DNA from: Dyadobacter sp. 676
GTDB lineage: Bacteria; Bacteroidota; Bacteroidia; Cytophagales; Spirosomataceae
Reading direction: 5' to 3'
Assembly (NCBI RefSeq): GCF_040448675.1
Contig: NZ_CP159289.1
Coordinates: 2,356,001 to 2,420,000 of the forward strand
DNA: 64,000 nt
Shown here: positions 18,235-26,722 of the stretch, one piece after another
How the letters are laid out: every line of letters starts with the position of its first letter
How positions within the stretch are numbered: position 1 is the first letter of the stretch
Translations under genes and position numbers: made by a program
Notes under the pieces: model-generated
Database searches by the model: none
What the model saw: only the letters and a program-made list of their open reading frames with translations
What the model was told of the DNA's origin: nothing

Positions 18235-19614
18235 ATGAAGCTATACTTTCAATTACTACTATGCCTCGCGCTGCTTGCGGGCCTTCAGGTAGATTGCACG
18301 GCGCAAAAAAAGAAATCCGCAGCCGCCAAATCTGCCGCTTTCAATCCGGCCGCCCGTCCTAAAAACCTCTCGGACACCGCATTGCTGGAACTCGTTCAGA
18401 AACAGACATTCCGGTATTTCTGGGAATTCGGTCACCCGGTAAGCGGGATGGCCCGCGAGCGGAGCAATATAGCGTACGACTACGGCGACGAAGTGGTTAC
18501 CATCGGCGGAACGGGTTTCGGCGTGATGGCGATGATCGTCGCGGCAGAGCGGCAATGGCAACCCCGCGATTCGGTTGCCGCACGATTGTTGAAAATGGTC
18601 AAATTCCTTTCCAAAGCCGATCACTACCATGGTATTTTCCCTCACTGGCTCAATGGGGCTACCGGCAAGATCATTCCATTCAGTCGGAAAGACGATGGCG
18701 GCGATCTCGTGGAATCCTCGTTCCTTTTCCAGGGACTACTTGCCGTCAGACAATATTTCGACCGCGATACCGACGTGGAAAGGGAGCTCCGCAATCGTAT
18801 TACCTGGCTCTGGAACGAAGCCGAATGGGACTGGTACACACGTGGCAATCCGAATCAGCTCTACTGGCATTGGAGCCCCAATAACGGGTGGGCGATGAAT
18901 TTCGAGCTTCGTGGGTACAACGAGACATTAATTACCTACATCATGGGCGCCGCGTCGCCCCGTTACCCCATTACCCGCCAGGTTTACGACAAGTGCTGGG
19001 CGCAAAGCGACCATTTCCGCAATGGGAAAGAGTATTATGGGATCAAACTGCCTCTTGGCTTCGAGTATGGAGGGCCGTTGTTTTTCGCGCATTATTCGTT
19101 CCTCGGCCTCGATCCCCGCAATTTGAAAGATCAGTATGCCAATTACTGGGAGCAAAATGTGAACCATTCGCTGATTAACTACAAGCATTGTGTCGCCAAC
19201 CCGGGCAAGTTCAAGGGATACGGGGAAAACAGCTGGGGATTGACGGCTAGCGACACTTACAACGGGTACAATGCGCATTCGCCCACAAATGATTTCGGGA
19301 CCATTACACCTACGGCGGCATTGTCGTCCTTCCCCTACACACCGGAGCAATCGATGAAAGCATTGCGGCACTTTTACGACGACCTGGGGGATAAAATCTG
19401 GTCGGAATACGGATTTACCGACGCATTCAACGAATCGCAAAACTGGTACGCCACATCGCACCTTGCTATTGACCAGGGCCCTATTATCGTGATGATCGAA
19501 AACTACCGGACCGGGCTGCTCTGGAAATTATTCATGAAAGATCCGGACGTTCAGAACGGTTTAAGAAAACTCGGGTTTGAAAGTCCGACGCTACGCGTGT
19601 CCAGCAAAAATTAA
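18235..19614 (+). CDS. Secreted PF10091/GH144-like glycoside hydrolase, second copy
   Basis: A 459-residue protein with an N-terminal signal peptide (LLLCLALLAGLQVDCTAQ) and a single catalytic domain from about residue 45 to 450. It is a clear paralogue of the second half of the preceding gene: QTFRYFWEFGHPVSGMARER, GTGFGVMAMIVAAERQW, YWHWSPNNGWAMN, GPLFFAHYSFLGL, AIDQGPIIVMIENYRTGLLW. It lacks the Ig-like domain. PF10091 proteins were named glycoamylase but characterised GH144 members hydrolyse beta-1,2-glucan; which substrate applies here is not visible. It lies 28 bases after its paralogue and probably shares the operon. The short Lys/Ala-rich linker after the signal (KKKSAAAKSAA) is unusual. 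Confidence 0.9.
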   Translation: MKLYFQLLLCLALLAGLQVDCTAQKKKSAAAKSAAFNPAARPKNLSDTALLELVQKQTFRYFWEFGHPVSGMARERSNIAYDYGDEVVTIGGTGFGVMAMIVAAERQWQPRDSVAARLLKMVKFLSKADHYHGIFPHWLNGATGKIIPFSRKDDGGDLVESSFLFQGLLAVRQYFDRDTDVERELRNRITWLWNEAEWDWYTRGNPNQLYWHWSPNNGWAMNFELRGYNETLITYIMGAASPRYPITRQVYDKCWAQSDHFRNGKEYYGIKLPLGFEYGGPLFFAHYSFLGLDPRNLKDQYANYWEQNVNHSLINYKHCVANPGKFKGYGENSWGLTASDTYNGYNAHSPTNDFGTITPTAALSSFPYTPEQSMKALRHFYDDLGDKIWSEYGFTDAFNESQNWYATSHLAIDQGPIIVMIENYRTGLLWKLFMKDPDVQNGLRKLGFESPTLRVSSKN

Positions 19615-19746
19615 CCGCTTTTTAGCTAAAATTTGCAGAAGGACCGGCCATAAGCTGGTCTTTCTGTTTTATAGAATATAATTGTACCTTGATATCGTTT
19701 TTGAACAGCATATTATGCGTATCCAGCCATTCTAAACGTAATCGAG

Positions 19747-20727
19747 ATGAAACCACTCTATCAAAAACTCGCGTTGCTGATCGCCTTGCATGCATTCGGT
19801 TTGCATGGATCAGCGCAGATATGGACGGTCTCGGAGCCGGAGAACCTGCCCGAGAAAAGACACGAAAATGCGATGGCTGCGGCAAACGGGAAGTTGTATC
19901 TGCTGGGAGGCCGCGGCATCAAACCCGTTGATGAATACGATTCGAAAAAGGACTCGTGGAAAAGTCTGGCGCCATCACCAATCGAAATGAGCCATTTTCA
20001 GGCCGTAACATATAAAAATGAAATTTACGTGCTGGGTGCATTCACCGGCGGCTACCCGCACGAAGTGCCCATTCCCGACATTTACATTTTCAATCCCGTG
20101 AAGAACGAATGGCGTAAGGGTGCGTCCATTCCGGAAAATCGCAGACGCGGCGCAGCCGGGGCATTTGTTTTGAACGATAAAATTTACCTGGTCTGCGGCA
20201 TTCAGGACGGCCATTGGGATGGGCAGGTAACCTGGTTCGATGAATTCGACCCCGCGACAGGCACATGGAAAACGCTTCCTGACGCCCCGCGCCCGCGCGA
20301 TCACGTGCAGGTAGCCGTCCTGGACGACAAGCTTTATGTAGCAGGAGGCCGCTTGTCGACAGCACGTATCAATCAGGTTTTGAACACCGTTATCAAGGAA
20401 GTGGATGTATATGATTTTAAAACCGGCAAATGGACGACGCTGGATGCCTCCAATAACCTTCCTACCCTTCGCGCCGGCAACACGACCATCGCTTACAATA
20501 ACAGGATCCTCGTGATCGGCGGTGAAAGCGATGCACATGTGGAGGCGCATAATGAAGTGGAGGCATTTAATCCGCAGACCCGGAAATGGGAAAGGTGGCC
20601 TTCGCTTCATCAGGGCCGTCATGGTACGCAGGCGGTTTTGTTCAACAGGAAGGTTTACATTGCGGCCGGTTCGGCCAACCGCGGGGGCGGTCCGGAGCTG
20701 AACGATATGGAAATATTGGATAAATAA
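19747..20727 (+). CDS. Exported Kelch-repeat beta-propeller protein
   Basis: A 326-residue protein with a signal peptide (LALLIALHAFGLHGSAQ) and about six Kelch units, each with a GG pair and spaced Tyr/Trp (KLYLLGGRGIKPVDEYDSKK; KIYLVCGIQDGHW; KLYVAGGRLSTARI; RILVIGGESDAHV; KVYIAAGSANRGGG). Kelch propellers bind ligands or form galactose-oxidase-like folds, but no copper-site motif is apparent, so a binding role is more likely. It follows the hydrolases after 132 bases and precedes the M1 peptidase gene by 19 bases, so it may be transcribed with the latter. Confidence 0.85.
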   Translation: MKPLYQKLALLIALHAFGLHGSAQIWTVSEPENLPEKRHENAMAAANGKLYLLGGRGIKPVDEYDSKKDSWKSLAPSPIEMSHFQAVTYKNEIYVLGAFTGGYPHEVPIPDIYIFNPVKNEWRKGASIPENRRRGAAGAFVLNDKIYLVCGIQDGHWDGQVTWFDEFDPATGTWKTLPDAPRPRDHVQVAVLDDKLYVAGGRLSTARINQVLNTVIKEVDVYDFKTGKWTTLDASNNLPTLRAGNTTIAYNNRILVIGGESDAHVEAHNEVEAFNPQTRKWERWPSLHQGRHGTQAVLFNRKVYIAAGSANRGGGPELNDMEILDK

Positions 20728-20746
20728 TTATTAATATAAAAATCAA

Positions 20747-22391
20747 ATGTTCAGAACACTCGCCGGTATCTGCTTATTCCTCGTTACGATTACTTCTTTT
20801 GCCCAAAAGAAAGAATTTACGCATGCCGACACTCTGCGGGGCTCGGTTACAGCCGAACGCGCATGGTGGGACCTGAAATATTATCATCTTAGCGTAAGGC
20901 CCAACGAAAAGGACAGCACGCTTGCCGGCAGTACAGTTATTACCTACAAAGTGCTCGATCCCTACCAAACTATGCAGGTGGATTTGCAGGAGCCGTTGCA
21001 GGTCACCAAAATAATTCAGGATGGTGAAACACTGGCCTACCGCCGCGACGGCAATGCGTTTTTCGTTACCCTGAAGAAAAAACAGGAAACCGGTAAAACA
21101 GAGTCCGTGGAAGTGTTCTATGCCGGAAAGCCCCGGCTCGCAAAACGACCGCCCTGGGACGGAGGCGTGCAATGGGTGCCTGACGGGAAGGGTAATACCA
21201 TCATTTCCACTTCCTGCCAGGGATTGGGTGCGAGCGTGTGGTGGCCCTGCAAGGACCACATGTACGACGAACCTGATAGTATGCTCATTAGTGTGACCGT
21301 TCCTGAGAATTTAATGGATGTTTCGAACGGAAAGCTTCGTTCGGTGGTCGAGAACAACGACAATACGCGCACGTTCAACTGGTTTGTCAAAAACCCGATC
21401 AATAATTACGGGGTAAACATGAATGTGGCCAATTACGTGAGCTGGAAGGAGACATTCAAGGGAGAAAAAGGCGATCTGCAACTCAGCTATTATGTGTTGC
21501 CGCAAAATATCGACAAAGCCAGAGAGCAGTTCCGGCAGGCCCCGAAAATGTTGAAAGCATTCGAGCACTGGTTTGGGCCCTACCCTTTTTACGAAGACGG
21601 TTACAAGCTCGTGGAAGTGCCGTATCTGGGAATGGAACATCAAAGTTCGGTTACATATGGCAATGAATATAAGATGGGTTACCGAGGCCGCGACCTTTCG
21701 AACACCGGCTGGGGATTAAAATGGGACTTCATCATTATCCACGAGAGCGGCCACGAATGGTTTGCCAATAATATCACCTACAAGGATGTGGCCGATATGT
21801 GGGTTCACGAAAGCTTTACCAATTATTCCGAAAACCTCTATACCGAGTATTATTTTGGGAAGAAGGCAGGCGAAGATTACGTGATCGGCACCCGCGAGCT
21901 CATAGCGAACGATATCCCGATTGTCGGTATTTACGGGGTGAACCAGGAGGGATCGAAGGATATGTACTACAAGGGCGGCAATATGCTGCACACCATCAGG
22001 CAGATCGTCAACGACGATGAAAAATGGCGGCAGATTCTCAGGGGGGTTAAACAAAACCTTCTATCATCAGACCGTCGACGGGTCACAGATTGAAAATTAT
22101 ATCAGCGAGCATTCTGGCCGGGACCTTTCGAAGGTGTTTGACCAATACCTGCGGGACGTGCGAATCCCTGTTCTGGAATATGCATTCGGTAGCAAAGGTT
22201 TGCAATATCGTTGGATCAACTCCGTGGAGGGTTTCGATATGCCCGTGAAGGTAAAGCTGGCGGGCGGAAAAGAAGAGTTCCTCTATCCCACGGGCGAATG
22301 GAAAACTCTGAAAGTAAAAGGGGATAAGTCGCTCACCGTCGACCGGAACTTTTATGTCGAAGCAAAGGAATCCAAGCAGGCTTCCTTATAA
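20747..22391 (+). pseudogene. M1-family metallopeptidase, frameshifted near the C-terminus
   Basis: Removing one G gives a 547-residue exported aminopeptidase. The first frame (448 residues, to 22093) has a signal peptide, the GXMEN-like GMEHQSSVTYGN, and the zinc site HESGHEW plus Glu 18 residues later in WVHESFTNYSENLY. At 22041-22046 a run of six G (after ATTCTCA) shifts the frame: the first frame then ends in VKQNLLSSDRRRVTD. The other frame carries the expected continuation LNKTFYHQTVDGSQIENYI and FDQYLRDVRIPVLEYAF to 22391. With five G it reads ILRGLNKTFYHQ without a break. The stop overlaps the end of the convergent thiN by six bases. The zinc site is upstream of the break, but the C-terminal domain would be lost if the shift is real. 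Confidence 0.88.
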
Positions 22392-23051
22392 GTCCCAGCA
22401 TTCCATAATCAGCAGATCACCCTTCTGTGCGGAAACCCTGACCATGCCGTCGGCCTCGGCTTCGTTACTGCTGCCGGTCCTGTATCCCATTGTCAGGGTT
22501 TCGTTATTCAAGTTATATTTCAAACCACTGGTTTCAATTCCCTCAACCGCGCCCACGGGAATCAAAGATATGGGTGTTCCGGCAGTGTACCATTTCTCAA
22601 AAGTGCCTGTGAGGGGGAATATTTTGGAATAATCGTCGAGCAGCACCAGCTTGATTTGATCCTTATAACGAACCAGGTCAGTAATATTGGTAATCGCATG
22701 ATCCGCCCGGCGTCCGGTGGCCCACACGATATTCGCGGCCGGGAAACCTCTTTCAATCAAAAACTCAATGGCCTTGTTCAGGTCCGTTTTGTCCTGATCC
22801 GGCGTATTCACGATCTCCAAAGGATGCTGCCGCTCACGGATCGTCTCAAAATCATGCGCGACATCGAAATCTCCCAGCCAGGCATCCACTTTAATCCCAA
22901 GGCCCAGCACCCGGTAAATGGCGTGGTCCAGCACAACGATGTAGGGGTTCCATTCCAGTAATTGTCCCAACAATTCCGGAGAACAGGATTCTCCATTAGC
23001 GATAATTAAAGCAGGCTCCTGCTTCTCCCGAACGATGTGGTGTGACGACAT
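22386..23051 (-). CDS. thiN: Thiamine pyrophosphokinase
   Basis: A 221-residue protein with the TPK catalytic signatures: IVVLDHAIYRVLGLGIKVDA leading into WLGDFD, DQDKTDLNKAIEFL, and WATGRRADHAITNITDLVRY. The C-terminal part (SLIPVGAVEGIETSGLKYNL) is the thiamine-binding domain. The enzyme transfers pyrophosphate from ATP to thiamine, making the cofactor ThDP from salvaged thiamine. It starts four bases after the coiled-coil gene stops, so the two are probably co-transcribed, and its end overlaps that of the convergent M1 peptidase gene. Confidence 0.92.
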   Translation of the reverse strand: MSSHHIVREKQEPALIIANGESCSPELLGQLLEWNPYIVVLDHAIYRVLGLGIKVDAWLGDFDVAHDFETIRERQHPLEIVNTPDQDKTDLNKAIEFLIERGFPAANIVWATGRRADHAITNITDLVRYKDQIKLVLLDDYSKIFPLTGTFEKWYTAGTPISLIPVGAVEGIETSGLKYNLNNETLTMGYRTGSSNEAEADGMVRVSAQKGDLLIMECWDL

Positions 23052-23054
23052 TAA

Positions 23055-23480
23055 TTACAATTTATTCTTTACAAGGGTTACCAGCTCCGTGAGGACGCCG
23101 TGGACTTGGACGAGCTGATCTTCGAGCCGATCCAAGCGACGTTCAATTTTCTCGAACCGAAGCTCCATTTGCTCGAAACGCTGATCGATCTGTTCAAAAC
23201 GACGATCGATCTCTTCGAAACGACGATCGATCTGTTCAAAACGCTGATCAATATGGTCGAACCTTGCGTCGTGTTCAGCCAGCTTAACTTCAATGCGGTC
23301 AACCCGCTCTTCCAAACGCTCAAAGCGGCGATTGATTTTTCCAAATTCTTCCCGCATTTCAGCAAAACCGCGATCCACACGCGCCGTCAACGATGCTAAT
23401 CCTTCTGCTACCATCTCGATTTGTTTTCCATGCTCGTTGGTAATGTTTTCCAGCTGTGCCAGTCTTTCTTCTACGTACAT
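23055..23480 (-). CDS. Heptad-repeat coiled-coil protein
   Basis: A 141-residue protein that is nearly all coiled coil. Residues 73-121 are seven heptads of the form RFEQIDR (RFDHIDQ, RFEQIDR, RFEEIDR, RFEQIDQ, RFEQMEL, RFEKIER, RLDRLED). The N-terminal part (VEERLAQLENITNEHGKQIE) and C-terminal part (VHGVLTELVTLVKNKL) are also amphipathic. There is no signal peptide or membrane segment. Similar short proteins are widespread and of unknown role; DUF1640-like or tropomyosin-like labels are only structural. It is immediately upstream of thiN. Confidence 0.8.
   Translation of the reverse strand: MYVEERLAQLENITNEHGKQIEMVAEGLASLTARVDRGFAEMREEFGKINRRFERLEERVDRIEVKLAEHDARFDHIDQRFEQIDRRFEEIDRRFEQIDQRFEQMELRFEKIERRLDRLEDQLVQVHGVLTELVTLVKNKL
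23140..23285 (-). repeat. 21-bp tandem repeats encoding coiled-coil heptads
   Basis: About seven 21-base units are nearly identical at the DNA level in the middle (CGACGATCGATCT and TTCAAAACG recur on the plus strand). The DNA similarity is higher than protein constraint requires, pointing to recent unit duplication. Confidence 0.8.
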
Positions 23481-23586
23481 AAGATCTCGTTAGTATGTGA
23501 AACAATGAACCCGACACCACCACATGGAAGTGCTCGCCTATTTAGACGTCCATTTATTAAAAAAGTAACGAGAAACGTGAGAATTT

Positions 23587-24420
23587 TTAAACACCCAATG
23601 CCTTGGCCTCGTTCCAATACACATCCATCTCTTCCAGCGTCATATCCGATAGCGACTTACCAGCCGCACGGGCGGCTTCTTCCAGATATTGAAACCGGCT
23701 GATAAACTTTTTATTGGTCCGCTCCAACGCGGTCTCGGGATTGATATCTACAAATCTTGAGTAATTCACCAGCGAAAACAGCAAATCGCCAAATTCTCCC
23801 TCGGCTTCTTTCTGATCGATTACATCGGCGGTTTCTATGTTAAAGTTCCGCTTGAATTCATGCAGTTCCTCTTCCACTTTCGCCCAAACCTGCTGCTTTT
23901 CGTCCCAATCAAAACCTACGCCCCTCGCCTTTTCCTGAATACGCATTGCCTTTACGAGCGCGGGCAGGGACGCGGGCACACCCGAAAGCACCGATTTATT
24001 GCCTTCCTTCAATTTCAGTTTTTCCCAATTCTGCTTGACTGCCTCCTCGGAATCAGCAACAAAATCGCCGTAAATATGCGGATGGCGGGCTATCAGCTTG
24101 TTACAAATGCTGTTCAACACATCTCCGATGTCGAAAGTGTACGGTTTCCCGTCCGCTTTTTCCGAGCCGATTTTGGCATAAAACACGATATGAAGCAATA
24201 CGTCCCCCAATTCCTTTTGAATCTCCGGCAGGTCGTTGTTCAATATCGCATCGGATAGTTCGTAAGTTTCCTCGATCGTAAGATGTCGCAGGCTTTCCAT
24301 TGTCTGCTTCCGGTCCCAGGGGCATTGCTCCCGGAGCTCGTCCATGATTGTCAGCAAACGGTCAAATGCCATAAGCTGTTGCTGGCGGCTTTCCGGCAAA
24401 TCACTGAATTGTTTTTCCAT
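23587..24420 (-). CDS. mazG: Nucleoside triphosphate pyrophosphohydrolase MazG
   Basis: A 277-residue protein with the two-domain MazG layout. The first domain shows LREQCPWDRKQTMESLRHLT, EETYELSDAI and KELGDVLLHIVFYAKIG; the second, WAKVEEELHEFKR and EGEFGDLLFSLVNYSRFVDI. The EExxE and ExxD metal-binding patterns are present in both. It hydrolyses non-canonical or excess NTPs to NMP and pyrophosphate. The 5' neighbour is a PaaI-type thioesterase 23 bases upstream on the same strand. It is not linked to a mazEF module here. Confidence 0.95.
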   Translation of the reverse strand: MEKQFSDLPESRQQQLMAFDRLLTIMDELREQCPWDRKQTMESLRHLTIEETYELSDAILNNDLPEIQKELGDVLLHIVFYAKIGSEKADGKPYTFDIGDVLNSICNKLIARHPHIYGDFVADSEEAVKQNWEKLKLKEGNKSVLSGVPASLPALVKAMRIQEKARGVGFDWDEKQQVWAKVEEELHEFKRNFNIETADVIDQKEAEGEFGDLLFSLVNYSRFVDINPETALERTNKKFISRFQYLEEAARAAGKSLSDMTLEEMDVYWNEAKALGV

Positions 24421-24443
24421 ACCGCAAAGATACGGTGAAACCG

Positions 24444-24926
24444 TTATTGCCCCGGCACCGGCGGTAATTTAAAGGTCGTCTGGATGAGGTTGCTGGTGCA
24501 TTTGGCTACAATGCGCCCCTGGGCATTGAAAAGCCGGCCTTCTACGTGTATAATATTTTTCCCCGCCCGCACTATCTCGGATTTCGCTGTCAGTACGTCT
24601 CCGGTTACAGCCGGGCTAAGAAAATCACAGTTAAGATTGACGGACGCGAACCCGAATTCCCGGCCTATTGCATAAACCATCGTTCCGACGACATCGTCGA
24701 GGATAGTCGCCGCGATGCCGCCATGCAACGTGCCCATCGGGTTGCACATGTCCTCCCGCACAAGGTATTCCACCTCCATTGCTCCATCTTCAATGGCTAT
24801 GAGTGTGCCGTTCAGCCATTTGGCCACGGGAGAAAAATGCCGGTCCATAGACTTGCCGATGAATTGCCGGAGAAAAGACAGCCGCTTGCTTTCCGTCTGC
24901 GGCTGGGGGAGCGAGTGTGTGTTCAT
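24444..24926 (-). CDS. PaaI-family hotdog thioesterase
   Basis: A 160-residue single hotdog domain. Visible signatures are MCNPMGTLHGGIAATILDDV, GMVYAIG-like GTMVYAIGREFGFASVNLNC, and DVLTAKSEIVRAGKNIIHVE. In PaaI-like enzymes the HGG motif and the following Asp/Glu position activate water to hydrolyse acyl-CoA thioesters. Substrate cannot be told from sequence. It is directly upstream of mazG on the same strand. Confidence 0.87.
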   Translation of the reverse strand: MNTHSLPQPQTESKRLSFLRQFIGKSMDRHFSPVAKWLNGTLIAIEDGAMEVEYLVREDMCNPMGTLHGGIAATILDDVVGTMVYAIGREFGFASVNLNCDFLSPAVTGDVLTAKSEIVRAGKNIIHVEGRLFNAQGRIVAKCTSNLIQTTFKLPPVPGQ

Positions 24927-25019
24927 GGATTTGACGGTTTATATTGAATTAAAGTGAATTTCTAAAAATAGTAATTATCGTAGAAAAATTGATGGCTGGA
25001 AGTCAATGCCATGGATTTT

Positions 25020-25052
25020 ATTGTTACGTATCGAAGGTTATTACTACCTTTG
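25020..25052 (+). promoter_or_regulatory. Candidate promoter for the ComA-like gene
   Basis: ATTG at 25020 and a perfect TACCTTTG at 25045-25052, 21 bases apart. It lies inside the longer alternative frame, supporting the start at 25090. Confidence 0.6.
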
Positions 25053-25089
25053 CCGGAGTTTTTTGCCAGAGATAAATGCTTACTCATAT

Positions 25090-25884
25090 ATGAATTTTAC
25101 GTTATCGCAGGTTCCCGAGCGTTCCCAGAAACCGAGGACAAAAGGACTTACCATGGTGATGGATAAAGGGCTGAGTGTCAGGGAAACCGAAGATATGCTA
25201 TCCTCCGCCTCGCCCTACATCGATATCGTAAAACTAGGATGGGCAACTTCTTTTGTAAGCCCTAATTTAAACGAAAAGTTGGCTGTCTATAAAAGTGCCA
25301 ACATACCGGTATATTTCGGAGGAACATTGTTCGAGGCATTCGTGGTCAGGAACCAGTTTGACGATTACCGTAAATTACTTGATAAATACGGCCTTACCCA
25401 CGCGGAAGTTTCCGACGGCTCCATCGAAATGCCGCAGGAGGTTAAATGCGAGTACATTCATACACTTTCCAAACAAGTTACCGTTCTCTCAGAAGTAGGC
25501 TCCAAGGATGAAAACAAGATCATCCCTCCCTACAAATGGATCCAGCTCATCAAATCGGAATTGCAGGCTGGTGCCTGGAAGGTGATTGGCGAGGCGAGGG
25601 AATCGGGAAACGTTGGTTTGTTTCGTGCGAGCGGCGAAGTGCGCCAGGGGCTTGTAGAAGAAATCCTTACGGAGATCGCATTTGAGGACATGATTTGGGA
25701 GGCGCCCCAAAAGTCGCAACAAGTATGGTTCGTAAAGCTCTTGGGCGCTAATGTCAATCTCGGAAATATCGCTCCGAGTGAATTGATTCCCCTCGAAACC
25801 ATCCGCCTCGGTCTTCGAGGCGACACATTCAACCACTTCCTGAACGCCAAAACCAAGCAGAAGTGGAAAATCGATTCCAAATAA
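25090..25884 (+). CDS. Phosphosulfolactate synthase-like (ComA family) protein
   Basis: About 264 residues from the ATG at 25090, chosen because a TACCTTTG promoter element lies 37 bases upstream of it and inside the longer frame that would start at 25006. The (beta/alpha)8 ComA family is recognisable from TKGLTMVMDKGLSVRE, YIDIVKLGWATSF, IPVYFGGTLFEAF, VEVSDGS-like HAEVSDGSIEMP, VLSEVGSKDE and VIGEARESG. ComA adds sulfite to phosphoenolpyruvate in methanogen coenzyme M synthesis. In bacteria the family is found without that pathway; a role in sulfolactate or sulfonolipid precursors is possible but unproven. Confidence 0.85.
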   Translation: MNFTLSQVPERSQKPRTKGLTMVMDKGLSVRETEDMLSSASPYIDIVKLGWATSFVSPNLNEKLAVYKSANIPVYFGGTLFEAFVVRNQFDDYRKLLDKYGLTHAEVSDGSIEMPQEVKCEYIHTLSKQVTVLSEVGSKDENKIIPPYKWIQLIKSELQAGAWKVIGEARESGNVGLFRASGEVRQGLVEEILTEIAFEDMIWEAPQKSQQVWFVKLLGANVNLGNIAPSELIPLETIRLGLRGDTFNHFLNAKTKQKWKIDSK

Positions 25885-25926
25885 GTGCAGGGACCATAAA
25901 ACAGATTGTCAACTTAACGAATAGCT

Positions 25927-26583
25927 ATGGAATTTCTAACTCAGTTCATTGATTTCTTCCTCCACCTGGACAAGCATTTGTTCAACATCGTGGAGCAATA
26001 CGGTACACTCACTTATGTCATTCTGTTTTTAATCGTCTTCACAGAAACCGGCCTTGTAATCATGCCGCTCTTGCCCGGTGACTCGCTTCTTTTCGCTGCC
26101 GGCGCCATCGCAGCCAACGAAACAACCGGCCTCAACGTCTGGCTGATCATCATTATCCTCATTATTGCCGCGTTGCTGGGCGATAATGTCAATTATTTCA
26201 TGGGAAAAACCTTTGGTGGCCAGATCAAGAAACGCGAAAAGATATTGTTCCTGAAAAGGGAATACCTGGAAAAAACGGAGGCATTCTATGAAAAACATGG
26301 CGGCAGCACCGTTATCATGGCTCGTTTTATTCCCATTGTGCGCACGGTAGCCCCATTCGTAGCGGGAGCGGGCAGCATGAATTATTCACGCTACATTATC
26401 TTCTGTATCATCGGTGCGTTACTGTGGGTTCCCACATTGACGTTGCTGGGTTATTTCTTCGGAAATATGGAGATCGTTAAAAAGAACTTCGAACTGGTAA
26501 TCTTCGGCATCATCGGAATCTCGATCCTTCCCATGATTTTCTCCTACCTGAAAAGCCGCTTCGCAAAGCCGAGTGCGGCGTAG
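25927..26583 (+). CDS. DedA-family membrane protein
   Basis: A 218-residue integral membrane protein with the DedA/SNARE-associated domain. Signatures include LTYVILFLIVFTETGLVIMP, PLLPGDSLLFAAGAIAA, DNVNYFMGKTFG and RFIPIVRTVAPFVAGAGSM with its functional Arg residues. Four to five hydrophobic helices are visible. DedA proteins act in membrane homeostasis, including recycling of undecaprenyl phosphate or phospholipids depending on the member. It follows the ComA-like gene after 42 bases on the same strand and ends at a very strong terminator. Confidence 0.93.
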   Translation: MEFLTQFIDFFLHLDKHLFNIVEQYGTLTYVILFLIVFTETGLVIMPLLPGDSLLFAAGAIAANETTGLNVWLIIIILIIAALLGDNVNYFMGKTFGGQIKKREKILFLKREYLEKTEAFYEKHGGSTVIMARFIPIVRTVAPFVAGAGSMNYSRYIIFCIIGALLWVPTLTLLGYFFGNMEIVKKNFELVIFGIIGISILPMIFSYLKSRFAKPSAA

Positions 26584-26624
26584 AAGACTTCGGCTGTCGG
26601 CCGTCGGCTTTCCCCAATATTTTA

Positions 26625-26686
26625 AGTAAAGCATAAAAAATAAGGCGTTGCATTCATTTGCAACGCCTTATTTTTTATGCTTTACT
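26625..26686. terminator. Perfect 28-bp inverted repeat, bidirectional terminator
   Basis: Arms 26625-26652 and 26659-26686 are exact reverse complements with a six-base loop (TTCATT). Each arm has a GC core (AAGGCGTTGCA) and an A/T tract, so it can terminate both dedA and guaB. A second, imperfect pair of arms (26586-26606 and 26699-26719, GACTTCGGC/GCCGAAGTC ends) encloses it. Confidence 0.9.
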
Positions 26687-26722
26687 ATCAAAAAGGTTCG
26701 ACGGCTGACTGCCGAAGTCCAA

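Noticed and set aside
22041..22046. Programmed ribosomal frameshifting in the M1 gene
   Set aside because: There is no Shine-Dalgarno-like stimulator or clear downstream pseudoknot, and the same +1 pattern in unrelated genes points to a common homopolymer cause.
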